From: Bacteroidia bacterium | GTDB taxonomy: Bacteria > Bacteroidota > Bacteroidia > J057 | Assembly: GCA_030430575.1 (NCBI GenBank) | Contig: JAUIKF010000051.1 | Coordinates: 1-63,996 of the forward strand | DNA length: 63,996 nucleotides | Direction of reading: 5' to 3' | Position numbers and translations under genes: made by a program | The notes under the pieces: generated by a model | Told to the model about the DNA's origin: nothing | Database searches by the model: none | Seen by the model: only the letters and a program-made list of their open reading frames with translations | Shown: positions 32,557 to 41,980 of the stretch, piece after piece | Layout: every line of letters begins with the position of its first letter | Position numbering within the stretch: position 1 is the first letter of the stretch

Positions 32557-34491
32557 TTATTCTACCGAAAAGCGAATCCTATATGTGCCTACATCAGCTA
32601 TCAACTTCAGGATGTATAGGCCAGCACTAAGCGACTTCGTATCTACCCTGAAATGATCCGTCCCTGGCAAAGGCTGAGAGATAAGCAGCCTGCCTTGTAA
32701 GTCATAAATATGGCACTGCCCTCTAGGCTTCAGCGTGCCTAGGTCGACATGGAGTATTTCGTGGGCAGGATTAGGCCAAATAACCACCTGCTGTGCAAGC
32801 AGATGATCCTCCAGCCCCACTAACATGACTGAACGGCAACTGGAAGTGTCTGAACACCCATCTTGGGTAATGTGTAGTGCATAGGAACCACTGCTCGTAG
32901 GGGTAAAGTCTTGCTGCGTGGCACCTGGAATAGGCTGGTTCCCATTTTGACAATCCAGCCATTGGTAGATCGCACCTCCCACATTGGCACTCAACATATT
33001 CCCCGAAATCGTCACGGAGGTATCTGCATTGGTTATCGTCAGGTTAATAGTTAAGAGGCTATCGCAGCCTGCAGTGGTAGAAATAGTATCTTGATACATC
33101 CCAGAGGTCGTCCAGGTATATAGTCCACTCGGGGAGGTAAAGCTGCCACAAGCTGTTTCGTTTACGCTGGCGGTAGCATTTGTATTGACGGTGAGGTCAA
33201 TCGTGAGGATGCTGTCACAGCCTACGGCGTTGGAAAGCGTGTCCTGATAGGTGCCAGTTGCGGTCCAAACGTAATTGCCACTGGGAGAAGTATATGCATT
33301 GCAAACGGTATCTTGGATACTAGCGATGCTACTATTGGTGACGGTCAGGTTTACGGTGATGATGCTGTCGCAGCCTGCGGCGTTGAGTATGGTATCCTGA
33401 TAGGTGCCAGAGGTCGTCCAGGTATAATTTCCGCTAGGGGATGTGTAAGCATCACAAGCGGATTCCTGTATTGTCTCGGTAGTACCGTTGTTAATGGTAA
33501 GGCTCACCGTGATGACACTGTCACAGCCGTTGGCATTAGGGATGGTGTCCTGGAAAAAGCCTGAAGTGGTCCAGATATGGTTTCCGCTGGGCGAGGTGTA
33601 AGCATTACAAGCGGTTTCAGCAATAAGTCCTTGGGTGTTGTTATTGACCGTCAGGTTCACGGTGATGATGCTGTCACAGGAAGCAGCATTGGAAATCGTG
33701 TCTTGGTAGGTGTTAGAACTGGTCCACACATATTTGCCACTGGGCGAGACGAAGCTTTCGCAAGCTACAGGATTGATCGTAGCGGTGGTGGTCGCACAGG
33801 ACGATTCTCCTATCAAGACAAGGTTGTCCACCATCCAACTGTCCGAAGAACTGCTAGAGCGTGGCGTGATTCGGATGCTGAGCTGAGTAATACTTCCAGG
33901 AAATACCATTTCCACTGTTCCTAGACCTGCTTGCAACTGAAGTCCAGAATTCGTTGGTTGAAAAACCTGTTCTGTAGCGGGGAGATAGTAAGCTTTGGCC
34001 GTGCTGGCAGCACTGTAGGGCCACGTGCAGTTATTACTGACTGCTCCTCTTACGCGAATCCGATTGACCCAACTGGTGCCATTATTTAGGGAATATGCCA
34101 CCAATACATAATCCAAGTGGTCTGGGCCACCGCTACTGGAGCTATTCAAATTCATCGCTGCCAGGCGAAAGCGTACGCGGATAGAATCGTAGTTGCTAGG
34201 GATGGATTGATTGGCAAATGTTACGGGATTGCCACTACTGACCGTTCTCACATGCCATGCGCGAGAACCCCCTATCCCGATAGGGCTGCTGGGAGGACCC
34301 TGACTGGCAGTGGTAAAGCCACTGAGGAAGGCATTGGGCGTACCGGTATACGTCCATACAGGTGCCTGAGGCATCGTTTCAAAATCTTGGAAGGCCAAGG
34401 TGTCGACCTGTTGTGCGGTGAGGGTAAAGGGGTTTAAACATACCCCAAAGATGACCAGCGCAAGCAAACGGGAGTAGGAGAATTTTTTCAT
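32557..34491 (-). CDS. T9SS-secreted repeat protein
   Basis: 644 residues with a signal peptide (LLALVIFGVCLNPFTLTA). Residues ~30-230 form a jelly-roll-like domain (RVRFRLAAMNLNSSSSGG, SWMVDNLVLIGE), similar to MAM or lectin-type sandwiches. Then come five ~50-residue repeats with the pattern ACxAYTSPSGNYxWTTSGTY QDT...GCDSIITVNLTV, each with two Cys that could make a disulfide. A PKD/Ig-like module and a type A sorting domain (IWPNPAHEILHVDL, LSAGLYILKL) end the protein. It is a surface or secreted adhesin-like protein. The nucleotide repeats are similar enough to allow copy-number change by recombination. Confidence 0.9.
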   Translation of the reverse strand: MKKFSYSRLLALVIFGVCLNPFTLTAQQVDTLAFQDFETMPQAPVWTYTGTPNAFLSGFTTASQGPPSSPIGIGGSRAWHVRTVSSGNPVTFANQSIPSNYDSIRVRFRLAAMNLNSSSSGGPDHLDYVLVAYSLNNGTSWVNRIRVRGAVSNNCTWPYSAASTAKAYYLPATEQVFQPTNSGLQLQAGLGTVEMVFPGSITQLSIRITPRSSSSSDSWMVDNLVLIGESSCATTTATINPVACESFVSPSGKYVWTSSNTYQDTISNAASCDSIITVNLTVNNNTQGLIAETACNAYTSPSGNHIWTTSGFFQDTIPNANGCDSVITVSLTINNGTTETIQESACDAYTSPSGNYTWTTSGTYQDTILNAAGCDSIITVNLTVTNSSIASIQDTVCNAYTSPSGNYVWTATGTYQDTLSNAVGCDSILTIDLTVNTNATASVNETACGSFTSPSGLYTWTTSGMYQDTISTTAGCDSLLTINLTITNADTSVTISGNMLSANVGGAIYQWLDCQNGNQPIPGATQQDFTPTSSGSYALHITQDGCSDTSSCRSVMLVGLEDHLLAQQVVIWPNPAHEILHVDLGTLKPRGQCHIYDLQGRLLISQPLPGTDHFRVDTKSLSAGLYILKLIADVGTYRIRFSVE

Positions 34492-34535
34492 ATTAGGAGG
34501 GAAGTTAGTGAATGTTCGCGAAAAATAAAGACTGA

Positions 34536-34592
34536 GGGACGCGGATTACTCCAAAGATCCAGCCCCACCGTCCGGAAATCCGCGCCTCAGCA
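34536..34592. repeat. 52-base GGATTAC/GGAAATCC dispersed repeat, copy 1
   Basis: GCGGATTACTCCAAAGATCC followed by AGCCCC and TCCGGAAATCCGCGCC. Three more copies of this pattern are at 36566-36619, 60092-60140 and 60173-60228 (inverted). All lie between genes. Confidence 0.6.
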
Positions 34593-34642
34593 TAACCGAT
34601 AACTACTTAGTGCTGAAAGCACTGGCTTTTTCACCAAATCGA

Positions 34643-36388
34643 TCAATTGACCATCGCCAATCCTTCTGTGATAAGAGCTGCTAGTGAAGGCTTTTTTTCT
34701 ACCAAATCCAGCAAATACACATGTACTTGTTGCTTCAATGGCCCATCACTTGCCAGCTCATAAATCTCTAGCGGAAGGAGCCAATCACCTGGATAGTCTG
34801 CTAGTATTAATTCAAATACTTCTGCTAGTTTCGCATCCTTCTTTCCCCCTTTTTCCCTCATATCTCTCACAATTTGATATTGAGCTTCAAGTCTTTCTAT
34901 TGCAGGTGATTTGGTCGGTTTAATGGTCAAGACTTGAGAGACTTCATATAGGTTGGGAAAAGAATTGGGGTCCGCCGCGCCTGCAAAGGCAGAGATGATG
35001 TCTGTACCAACTACCATATTGTAAATGCCCATTTCGGGTCGGTAAAGGATTTCGTTTTGATAGCTGATCGTACAATCACTTAACTGAATCAGCATGAGTT
35101 TGCCTTGCACATTTCTGATGCCTGTGACGTTCATGCCTTCTACTTTGACCCCACTCGCAAATTCAAAAGATAGCCATTTGCCATCGTAGAAGTTGTAGGC
35201 TTTCAGGTCCAACGGTCCCATGTCTTCAATGGCCAAACTGATGTTCTTCAATTTCCCCAAAGGAGAGCTAAACCCATGGGGGTGCTCATCGATTCCATGG
35301 CCTATCAGCTCCTTTTCCCTGAACGCCAAGGCCGTTGGGCCTTCTGTCTCGAAGAAGATGACTTCCAGGTCCTCATTGACCAGCATCTTGGAGAACTTCC
35401 CAGATACTTGCAAGCCCGTGCTCAATTCGATGGTGCCGACCATTTTGGATGCTATCAGCTTCTTTAAGCCCTTTCTTCCACCCTTCCGCAAACTGAGGGT
35501 ATTCGCAAATTCTTCCAATACTTCCATCAAATAGGAGAAGTCTGGCGTGACAAATAATTGGGGTTGTGGGCGCGTAATGTCAAATTTTTGATGGGCTGTC
35601 TCCATGGAGTAGGGGATTTTTGTTACGTCATCTCCTAAACAGGATTTGCTCTCGCCGATGGAAGACAACAGCCCTGCCCCATAGATTTTGGGGTTGTCCA
35701 TTTCTCCAACAAGCCCATATTCTACACTCCACCATTGTAGGTTTCGAATTTGTAGCATTTCCGAGTCTTCCACTTCCATCTCTTGCAGACGATCTACTGC
35801 TTTTGCTGCTTGCTCGATTTCATCTGCTGGGACGCCTTCAGCTTCTTTTAACACAGACAATTTTCGCACTGCTTCATAGAGTTCTATGTCATAATTGGAC
35901 AAAATAGCTCTGGCACCGACCTCTCCCAGCCGCCTCAGGTATTCGGCGTAGTCGGGATTCGCAATGATGGGCGCATGGCCTGCCGCCTCATGAATGATGT
36001 CTGGCGCAGGGGTATATTCGATATTTTCGAGTTGCCTGATATCAGAGGCGATGACCAGCACTTTATAGGCTTGAAACTCCATAAAGGCATTGGGCGGGAT
36101 AAAGCCATCTACGGCCACGGCCGCCCAGCCGATCTCCTTGAGGATGCGGTTCATCCCATACATGCTGGGAATGCGGTCTATCTCTATGCCCGTCTGTTGG
36201 AGGCCTTGGAGATAGGAGCCGTGGGCGACTTTTGACAAGAAAGCCACATTCTTCCGCATCACATACCGCCATACGGCTTGATTGATGGGGGTGTACTCCT
36301 CATAGACTTGGGGTTTGATAAATTGCTTAAGGTGCTTGGGCAGGTTGTCAATCAGTTTATTGCTTTCGTATGCTGGCGTTAGTTCCAT
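34643..36388 (-). CDS. biopterin-dependent aromatic amino acid hydroxylase (long form)
   Basis: 581 residues. The first ~320 residues form the hydroxylase core: VWRYVMRKNVAFLSKVAHGS, RIPSMYGMNRILKEIGW, and the iron site PDIIHEAAGHAPIIANPDYA (two His) with EYLRRLGEVGARA providing a Glu nearby. Phenylalanine hydroxylase activity is the default for bacterial members: phenylalanine plus O2 and tetrahydropterin to tyrosine. A C-terminal extension of about 250 residues, with FASGVKVEGMNVTGIRNVQG, is seen in Bacteroidota versions and is not part of the iron domain; its role is unknown. Monocistronic by context. Confidence 0.92.
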   Translation of the reverse strand: MELTPAYESNKLIDNLPKHLKQFIKPQVYEEYTPINQAVWRYVMRKNVAFLSKVAHGSYLQGLQQTGIEIDRIPSMYGMNRILKEIGWAAVAVDGFIPPNAFMEFQAYKVLVIASDIRQLENIEYTPAPDIIHEAAGHAPIIANPDYAEYLRRLGEVGARAILSNYDIELYEAVRKLSVLKEAEGVPADEIEQAAKAVDRLQEMEVEDSEMLQIRNLQWWSVEYGLVGEMDNPKIYGAGLLSSIGESKSCLGDDVTKIPYSMETAHQKFDITRPQPQLFVTPDFSYLMEVLEEFANTLSLRKGGRKGLKKLIASKMVGTIELSTGLQVSGKFSKMLVNEDLEVIFFETEGPTALAFREKELIGHGIDEHPHGFSSPLGKLKNISLAIEDMGPLDLKAYNFYDGKWLSFEFASGVKVEGMNVTGIRNVQGKLMLIQLSDCTISYQNEILYRPEMGIYNMVVGTDIISAFAGAADPNSFPNLYEVSQVLTIKPTKSPAIERLEAQYQIVRDMREKGGKKDAKLAEVFELILADYPGDWLLPLEIYELASDGPLKQQVHVYLLDLVEKKPSLAALITEGLAMVN

Positions 36389-36668
36389 GCTATTTGGGTG
36401 TTGCGATAAATTTCACCACGAATTACACGGATTTACGCTGATTAAAGAAGGAAATTCGAGATAATTTAAAAAAACTGCGACTTTTTCCTTTCTCAACAAA
36501 AGTCCTCTGATACCCTTAATGATAGGCTTTCAACCTATGGAAATGCAGCGTGTCGCTTTTTTATGGGGGCTGGATTACGCTCAGAACCAACCCCCAATCC
36601 AGAAATCCAGCCCAGCGCCTAAAAACAGCTATGCCCAATCAATGATCTATTGAACAGTCTACCCCTGA
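36389..36668. other. intergenic region with two repeat types
   Basis: Contains a CACGAATTACACGGATTTACG motif at 36412, related to the arms of the inverted repeat at 20947-21010, and copy 2 of the GGATTAC/GGAAATCC repeat at 36566-36619 (GGCTGGATTACGC to GCCCAGCGCC). Confidence 0.55.
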
Positions 36669-38246
36669 TTACCATTCCTCCATAAACCCCACCTGCTTCC
36701 ATTCAAAATCAATCGAATCATTCTGCTGAATACTGCCAGGCGTACTTCTGCCTTCTGATATATATTTGATCAATAAGGACTTCAATGCCCCAACTTTGTC
36801 CTTCCTCGCAGCCTGCAAATTATGCCTTTCCCCTGGATCATCCCCCAAATGATACAACTGAACCATAGGTAAGGTGTCTATTGCCTCCTTATCAGCCGGC
36901 TGTGGCGCACTCCAGCCTCCAGAACCTGGGCACATGATGAGCTTCCAGGGACCTTGTCTGATGGCAAAACTCCCATTGATGGAATGGTGGACGGTAGCTT
37001 CTCTCAGGGGCGCAGAAAGGCTACGGTTTTCGAATAATGGAAGTAAGCTATAGCTATCCTCCCCTTCATCATCCGCTAGGTCATAATGCGTGATCTCCGC
37101 ACAAGTCGCCATAAAGTCCGTGAGGCAGATTGTCTCATCAGAAATAGCTCCTTTGGGGATCACCCGCGGCCACTTCACAATAAAAGGAACGCGATGCCCG
37201 CCTTCAAAAATATCTGCCTTATGCCCGCGATAGATCGCACTGGGATAATGCCCCTTTTCCGTCAATTCATCCATTTTGGCGGCAGGCGAACAACCATTGT
37301 CACTGGTGAAAATGATCAAGGTGTTTTCCTCAATTCCAGCAGCTTCTAGCGTTGCCAAGAGTTCCCCCATATAATGATCGATCATTATCACAAAGTCGCC
37401 ATAAGGGTTTAACCCACTTTTTCCTTGCCATGCTTTTGTAGGCAAAATGGGCGTATGGGGGGAGGGGAGGGGCAAATACAGGAAAAAGGGTTGTGGCTCC
37501 TGGGTTTGTTGATCAATGTACGTGATGGCTTTGCGGAAAAGATTCGGAGTGACATCGTCATGGATGAAATCAGGGGAGGTAGGGCCTTCTCTCCACCAAG
37601 AATACTTACCTGTATTGACCGTCGAGGTGTCGGGAATGGCCGTGACACGACCATTTTCAACATAGACATAGGGTGCCATGTCCAAAGAACCTGAATGGCC
37701 ATAGGCATAGTCAAATCCCAAGTCATTGGGCGTATGGGTGATGGGCTGGGTGAAATCGATATTGTCAAAATCTTTGGCGTTCCATCCTTCGCCTCCTTCC
37801 ATCGCAGGATCCTTTTTTGCCCAATTCCATCCTAGATGCCATTTCCCCATAAAAGCCGTGTGATAACCCGCCTTTTGAAGCATGGAGGCAACGGTCGTTC
37901 GGGAGCGTGGAATCAACGCGGGAGACTTCCCCGTCAATACGCCCTGCTTTAGCCTGCTTCGCCAATTATACCTGCCGGTAAGGAGTCCGTAGCGCGTAGG
38001 CGTACAGACGGAAGAGGAACTGTGGGCATCAGTGAATCGCATGCCTTCGGCTGCTATTTGGTCGATATGGGGCGTTTTGATCTGATTGGAATCACAAAAG
38101 GCGGAGATATCTCCATACCCTAGATCATCTGCGAGGATGAAGATAATGTTTGGAGGAGCGGCTTCTTTTTGCGCTACTTGACATCCCATGAATAAGCAGG
38201 TGAATAAAGCGAAGACTCCTATTAGGGGGGCAGATATGGATTTCAT
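36669..38246 (-). CDS. type I sulfatase (arylsulfatase family) lipoprotein
   Basis: 525 residues, lipoprotein signal with lipobox FMGC at about residue 22. NIIFILADDLGYGDIS gives the metal-binding Asp pair; SSVCTPTRYGLLTGR is the CxPxR sulfatase signature whose Cys becomes formylglycine by a maturase; YHTAFMGKWHLG and FTSDNGC contribute further active-site Lys, His and Asp-Asn residues. It is expected to remove sulfate esters from polysaccharides, probably at the outer membrane. The C-terminal domain follows the usual LYHLGDDPGERHNL segment. No other sulfatase or SusC/D gene is adjacent. Confidence 0.93.
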   Translation of the reverse strand: MKSISAPLIGVFALFTCLFMGCQVAQKEAAPPNIIFILADDLGYGDISAFCDSNQIKTPHIDQIAAEGMRFTDAHSSSSVCTPTRYGLLTGRYNWRSRLKQGVLTGKSPALIPRSRTTVASMLQKAGYHTAFMGKWHLGWNWAKKDPAMEGGEGWNAKDFDNIDFTQPITHTPNDLGFDYAYGHSGSLDMAPYVYVENGRVTAIPDTSTVNTGKYSWWREGPTSPDFIHDDVTPNLFRKAITYIDQQTQEPQPFFLYLPLPSPHTPILPTKAWQGKSGLNPYGDFVIMIDHYMGELLATLEAAGIEENTLIIFTSDNGCSPAAKMDELTEKGHYPSAIYRGHKADIFEGGHRVPFIVKWPRVIPKGAISDETICLTDFMATCAEITHYDLADDEGEDSYSLLPLFENRSLSAPLREATVHHSINGSFAIRQGPWKLIMCPGSGGWSAPQPADKEAIDTLPMVQLYHLGDDPGERHNLQAARKDKVGALKSLLIKYISEGRSTPGSIQQNDSIDFEWKQVGFMEEW

Positions 38247-38397
38247 GATAGCGTTTACTGTAAGAATTTAAGTACTTCTTGAGCGATAAACGCTCCTTCT
38301 GTTGCCTATGAGTCGGTAATTATCCTGTTTTCTGTATCTACAATTTGGCTGTTGATTAGAAAACCTACCATCCTGTAGAATTCAGGGTAGCAGCCTG

Positions 38398-38847
38398 TTA
38401 CTGATTCAGGGAAAGCTCCTTGATCTTTTCCAGGGCCATTGGAAGTTTCTGGGTCATGAAGTCCACGTGCTCATCCATGACATCTAGCTCAATCGTCAGG
38501 GTATTGTGATCCGCCTCTTCCGTAAGGGAATACATTTCTGTGGCGCCCGACCATTTTTTTGTTTCCTCATCGATGGGTTGTTTCTCGCCCTTCAACACAT
38601 TGCCGATGTGTTTAAACTGGATCATTTTATCAGGAATATGGGTTTCGATGAGGCTGTAGATGCCACTTTGATCTGAGCCAAGGAATAACACAGTACTTCC
38701 TTCACCCCAATCATCTGCAACGATGTAAGAGCCTTCAAAAAATACGCTGGCCCAGGCGCGATAGGAGCTGTCGGCCCAGAGGGCTTGCCATATCTTGGAT
38801 TTTTTTGCCTGGATGTCAGTGGAAAAGAGGAGTCTTTTTGCCTTCAT
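38398..38847 (-). CDS. SRPBCC/AHSA1-type ligand-binding protein
   Basis: Start set at 38847 (MKAKRLLFSTDIQAKKSKIW); the frame is open to 38907 but the extra part lies in a poor context. The 149 residues have the START-like pattern: an N-terminal strand plus IWQALWADSSYRAWAS, then WGEGSTVLFLGS, TEMYSLTEEADHNTLTIELD and a long final helix LPMALEKIKELS. SRPBCC proteins hold hydrophobic ligands or act as Hsp90 co-chaperone-like proteins; the ligand here is unknown. It lies 41 bases behind the HD-domain gene on the same strand. Confidence 0.8.
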   Translation of the reverse strand: MKAKRLLFSTDIQAKKSKIWQALWADSSYRAWASVFFEGSYIVADDWGEGSTVLFLGSDQSGIYSLIETHIPDKMIQFKHIGNVLKGEKQPIDEETKKWSGATEMYSLTEEADHNTLTIELDVMDEHVDFMTQKLPMALEKIKELSLNQ

Positions 38848-38887
38848 AGATTCAGGAGTATTAGCGTATGATCTTTTGCATTTAAGG

Positions 38888-39391
38888 CTATTCCACAAAC
38901 ATAGCATTCAAATAGGCTACTAATTCTTGACATTCTGGGACGTAAATTTTGGAAACGAAAATGGCATTTTCTTCTTTGTATTTTTGGAACATCCTTGAGC
39001 CTTTTTCCTTCGAGTATTGAACATTGGCAATCCTATCGCAGAATTTGACAAAAGAAGCGTTTTTGGTATCTATTATTCCTTGATAATATGCCGCATTGGC
39101 ACGCTCCGCTCGGGTCCGCCCTTTTTCATTGGTAAGGGCATAGGCAAGCTCAGCAATCGTCTCGTTCGTGGCTTTTTTTACATCATTATAGGTCTCTCTG
39201 GCATCTTCTATAATGTCATGAACCCAGCAAGCAGACAAGACACTATCTCGCTCTTCTTCGTCTATCAAATGGATAAACTTTTTGCCCACCTCATAGACCA
39301 TATTTAGATGATACTCATACGCAAAAGTGTCATATTTTTGGTTTACACTCCTGTGCTTTTCGATGGCGTAGGCTTTTGCTTTTTCTAACAT
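38888..39391 (-). CDS. HD-domain phosphohydrolase-like protein
   Basis: 167 residues. AYEYHLNMVYEVGKKF, ACWVHDIIEDARETYNDV with the HD pair, and FVKFCDRIANVQYSK form the metal site in the order seen in small alarmone (ppGpp) hydrolases and related HD proteins. Known: these hydrolyse guanosine tetraphosphate or other nucleotides. Inferred: a small hydrolase of that kind, without synthetase domain. It is the first gene after the last attC-like repeat in the array, but 141 bases away and with no attC after it, so it may be outside the array. Confidence 0.82.
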   Translation of the reverse strand: MLEKAKAYAIEKHRSVNQKYDTFAYEYHLNMVYEVGKKFIHLIDEEERDSVLSACWVHDIIEDARETYNDVKKATNETIAELAYALTNEKGRTRAERANAAYYQGIIDTKNASFVKFCDRIANVQYSKEKGSRMFQKYKEENAIFVSKIYVPECQELVAYLNAMFVE

Positions 39392-39531
39392 GGTGCTTGG
39401 TTAATTTAATGATAAAAGGGGGTATGTGTCGAGAGAGAGAACGGTTCATGCATATGCGATTTGCCTGTGGACTCATTTTACGTTATCGCCAATTCTATTT
39501 CGCTAATTAGACCGAGATAGTTTTGCTTGCT

Positions 39532-39595
39532 GCCAACGCTCGTTGCAGATAGTGTAGGCGCGTCTAGCGGCTATGTACGTTCTGCACTTTCTAGC
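39532..39595 (-). repeat. attC-like site 6 (last in array)
   Basis: On the minus strand, starting seven bases after the cyclase stop: GCTAGAAAGTGCAGA ... TCTGCAACGAGCGTTGGC. The inner arms GTGCAGA/TCTGCA pair; the outer core is GTTGGC at 39537-39532 and a degenerate GCTAGA on the other side. 64 bases. Degenerate outer left core fits an array end. Confidence 0.7.
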
Positions 39596-39601
39596 TACAG
39601 G

Positions 39602-40828
39602 TTAATTGATAAAATACATTTCCAGATTTCCTTTTCCCTTTGCAAAGATTTTTCCACGAGGAATACAGATAAAGTCATCCTTAACTAGTTCATAAGTGGA
39701 TGAAGAGATATTGATTTTACCCGCCTCACCAGCGGATTCTATCCTGCTAGCTGTATTGATCGTGTCTCCAAAAAGGTCGTATGCAAATTTCTTTTTGCCT
39801 ACAACACCTGCTACTGCAGTCCCTGAATGTATCCCAACCCTCATTCTCCACCTTATTTCATGGCTTTTATTTCTCTCCTCAAGGTAGGATAGCATCATTT
39901 GTGCTGCGCTAATACAGTTTGCAGCATGATTTGTCATTTCTTTTTCAAGGCCACATGCTGCCATATATGCATCACCTATTGTTTCAATCTTTTCCACCTC
40001 CGTTTCTTCCATTATTTCATCGAATCGACCAAAAATATCATTGAGTTCATTGACCAAGGTGATTGCCGATATGGATGCTACAAGCTCCGTAAAACCTTGA
40101 AAGTCAGTAAATAGGACCGTAACATTCTTATGTCTTTTAGGAATTGTCTTACCGCTTTCTTTTAAGTCCCTGATGATGTTTGCTGGTAGAATATTATGCA
40201 AAAGATCATCTGATTTTTTCTGTTCAGCCATTAAAGATTCCTCTGATTTATCAATTAGAACAGACAAACTCGATATGAGTATGAGGCAAATGAATCCAGT
40301 AATGCTGATATTAACTATTTGTGATAGGTAAGGGTCTAATCCGTCAAAATGAGCCGTTAGGTTTGATTGAAAAATTACAGCAACAATCAATGTCAGGCAA
40401 GCTAGAATACTAAAGCCATGGGCTATATATCTTGCCTTTCGGGGGAAAGTCATGTAGGGTAGGATAATAATCAGGAAACAAATGACTGCAACGCCTGAGG
40501 AATATCCCAACAAATAAAGAAACAAGATAACGGACATATAAGATGCCAGAATAAGCCATATGGAAGCCAGGACCCGCCACCCTTTCCCGTTGAATATTAA
40601 CGCCATTAGAAACATCAATCCCAACAAAGCATTGCTCCCGTAAATCACTAGGGCATCTGTGAGTAAAAATGCAATTAGCACCCAAATTGCATTATAAATT
40701 ACTCCTAAAAAGGATGCAATATTTGTAACGCGCAAATATCTGATTTCAGTGATGGAAAAGTCTTCATTAGCGCCAATATCAATCATTCTTTGGAAGAATC
40801 GAGATTCGGTTTTATCATCAATTGACAT
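39602..40828 (-). CDS. membrane-bound class III nucleotide cyclase (cassette gene)
   Basis: 408 residues. The N-terminal ~190 residues hold about six hydrophobic helices (VIYNAIWVLIAFLLTDALVI, GLMFLMALIFNG, ASIWLILASYMSVILFLYLL). A short coiled linker (LLHNILPANIIRDLKESG) leads to the cyclase domain: VLFTDFQGFT gives the first metal Asp, KIETIGDAYM the second, and AYDLFGDTINTASR the transition-state region. The base-specifying positions are Glu in KIETIGD, as in guanylate cyclases, and Asp in YDLFGD, as in adenylate cyclases, so the substrate is uncertain. The gene lies between two attC-like sites 45 bases upstream and 7 bases downstream. Confidence 0.9.
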   Translation of the reverse strand: MSIDDKTESRFFQRMIDIGANEDFSITEIRYLRVTNIASFLGVIYNAIWVLIAFLLTDALVIYGSNALLGLMFLMALIFNGKGWRVLASIWLILASYMSVILFLYLLGYSSGVAVICFLIIILPYMTFPRKARYIAHGFSILACLTLIVAVIFQSNLTAHFDGLDPYLSQIVNISITGFICLILISSLSVLIDKSEESLMAEQKKSDDLLHNILPANIIRDLKESGKTIPKRHKNVTVLFTDFQGFTELVASISAITLVNELNDIFGRFDEIMEETEVEKIETIGDAYMAACGLEKEMTNHAANCISAAQMMLSYLEERNKSHEIRWRMRVGIHSGTAVAGVVGKKKFAYDLFGDTINTASRIESAGEAGKINISSSTYELVKDDFICIPRGKIFAKGKGNLEMYFIN

Positions 40829-40872
40829 TTGGCACTTCTTTTTTTCAGGTGATTGATTGCTCTTTAATTGTA

Positions 40873-40946
40873 GCCAACGCCCGCCTACCAGCCGGCCTAT
40901 TCTAACACGTCCTGGTGGGCGGCTGGGCGTGTAGGCAAGTGTTAGC
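40873..40946 (-). repeat. attC-like site 5
   Basis: 74 bases beginning four bases after the stop of the EAD gene. Minus strand: GCTAACACTTGCCTAC ... GTAGGCGGGCGTTGGC. The outer cores GCTAAC/GTTGGC and the inner CTTGCCTAC/GTAGGCGGG pair with offset bases. Ends 45 bases before the cyclase start. Confidence 0.8.
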
Positions 40947-40949
40947 TGT

Positions 40950-41777
40950 CTATTTTTTTAATGCTTCCTGGATCTTTTCTATCTTATCTATAATTAAAGA
41001 ATTCTTATTTCTTATTAATATTGGATTGTCAGAATTCCAGATATCATCATAAAATTTAGTGAGCATTTTAATACTCTCAGTGTCTTTTATATGTATACCT
41101 CTATTCGGCCCATATTGCCCAACATCATCAAAGGCTAAGAACGCATTTCTTTCTCCAATTATTAGTAAAGTTATATATGGAATTTGAAATGGAGGTAAAA
41201 TCACTTTCACTGAGAATCTTTTGGCTTCGTCACTTTTGTACGATTCTACCATCTCCAAAATATCGTTAAACCTTTCAAGATTTGTTATTGCAATAATGTG
41301 ATTAATCTCCCATCTCATTTCATCCAAATCTTTTATAAACCTTTCCATAAGCTTATAATAATCTATTTGAAAATTTGTAGGGTTCAAATTTTTATACTTC
41401 TTATAGCCAATACTTGTATGAAGGCTCGAATCTCTAATTATTAAATCCTTTGTATACTTCTTTTTTTCAGCATTTAGTGCGTCGGCGCAGGCCTTAAAAA
41501 AATCATCATTCGTTTTTAATACTGAAATTTTTCTTATATCCTCGGTTTTATCGTTTCTACTTATGATTGAAATCAGCGCATGGGTTATTTTAGCTGTTTC
41601 TATTGAGCGATCTTCGTAAGAGACTAAATTGTTACGGTCGTCTTCTTCTAATTTGATATACCTAGCCGAGAGGTAAAGAGCTTCCTTTTTTAGTTCTTCT
41701 GGTAATGAATCATCATTTCTCAACTCCTCAATAACTTTCTTTATTCTGCCTTCTGCTATTAATTTTTTTAATCCCAT
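40950..41777 (-). CDS. EAD11-like effector-associated-domain protein (cassette gene)
   Basis: Start set at 41777 (MGLKKLIAEGRIKKVIEELR), 22 bases after the attC-like core; the open frame further upstream runs through that site. The first ~80 residues, with LSARYIKLEEDDRNNLVSYE and RSIETAKITHALISII, closely match what I remember of the effector-associated domain EAD11 of bacterial conflict systems. The rest (about 195 residues) has DDFFKACADALNAEKKKY, IIAITNLERFNDILEMVESY and LLIIGERNAFLAFDDVGQYG, similar to the phospholipase-D-fold sensor regions attached to some regulators, but without an HxK motif. EADs pair effectors and sensors encoded apart. Inferred: a component of a defence signalling network. 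Confidence 0.8.
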   Translation of the reverse strand: MGLKKLIAEGRIKKVIEELRNDDSLPEELKKEALYLSARYIKLEEDDRNNLVSYEDRSIETAKITHALISIISRNDKTEDIRKISVLKTNDDFFKACADALNAEKKKYTKDLIIRDSSLHTSIGYKKYKNLNPTNFQIDYYKLMERFIKDLDEMRWEINHIIAITNLERFNDILEMVESYKSDEAKRFSVKVILPPFQIPYITLLIIGERNAFLAFDDVGQYGPNRGIHIKDTESIKMLTKFYDDIWNSDNPILIRNKNSLIIDKIEKIQEALKK

Positions 41778-41798
41778 TCTAATTGGTTTTATATGACA

Positions 41799-41865
41799 GC
41801 TAACGGTCTCATGTAAACGCAGTATGGGCGCATAGCCCATGTTGCCGTTTTACACTTTGTTGAAC
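41799..41865 (-). repeat. attC-like site 4
   Basis: 67 bases. Minus strand: GTTCAACAAAGTGTAAAACG ... GCGTTTACATGAGACCGTTAGC. GTTCAAC at one end fits the canonical RYYYAAC; the other is GTTAGC. The inner GTGTAAAACG pairs with CGTTTACAT, and the centre forms a second hairpin ATGGGC/GCCCAT. Follows the invaded cassette and precedes the EAD gene. Confidence 0.85.
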
Positions 41866-41929
41866 GAAGCCCTTCGGGCAGCCCTTAGGTCAGTTCTGCT
41901 CTAGGATTCTGTCTATTTTAACAAAAAAT

Positions 41930-41980
41930 GCTTTCATAGAGAATTTGTCACCAAACAAATTTATAGAACCTATGAAAGCA
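41930..41980 (+). repeat. inverted repeat before the IS91 recombinase
   Basis: TGCTTTCATAG (41930-41940) and CTATGAAAGCA (41970-41980) form an 11-bp stem around a 29-base AT-rich loop and cover the recombinase start. It may be part of the element's left end or a translational control stem. The exact left end of the IS91-like element cannot be fixed from this sequence alone. Confidence 0.5.
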
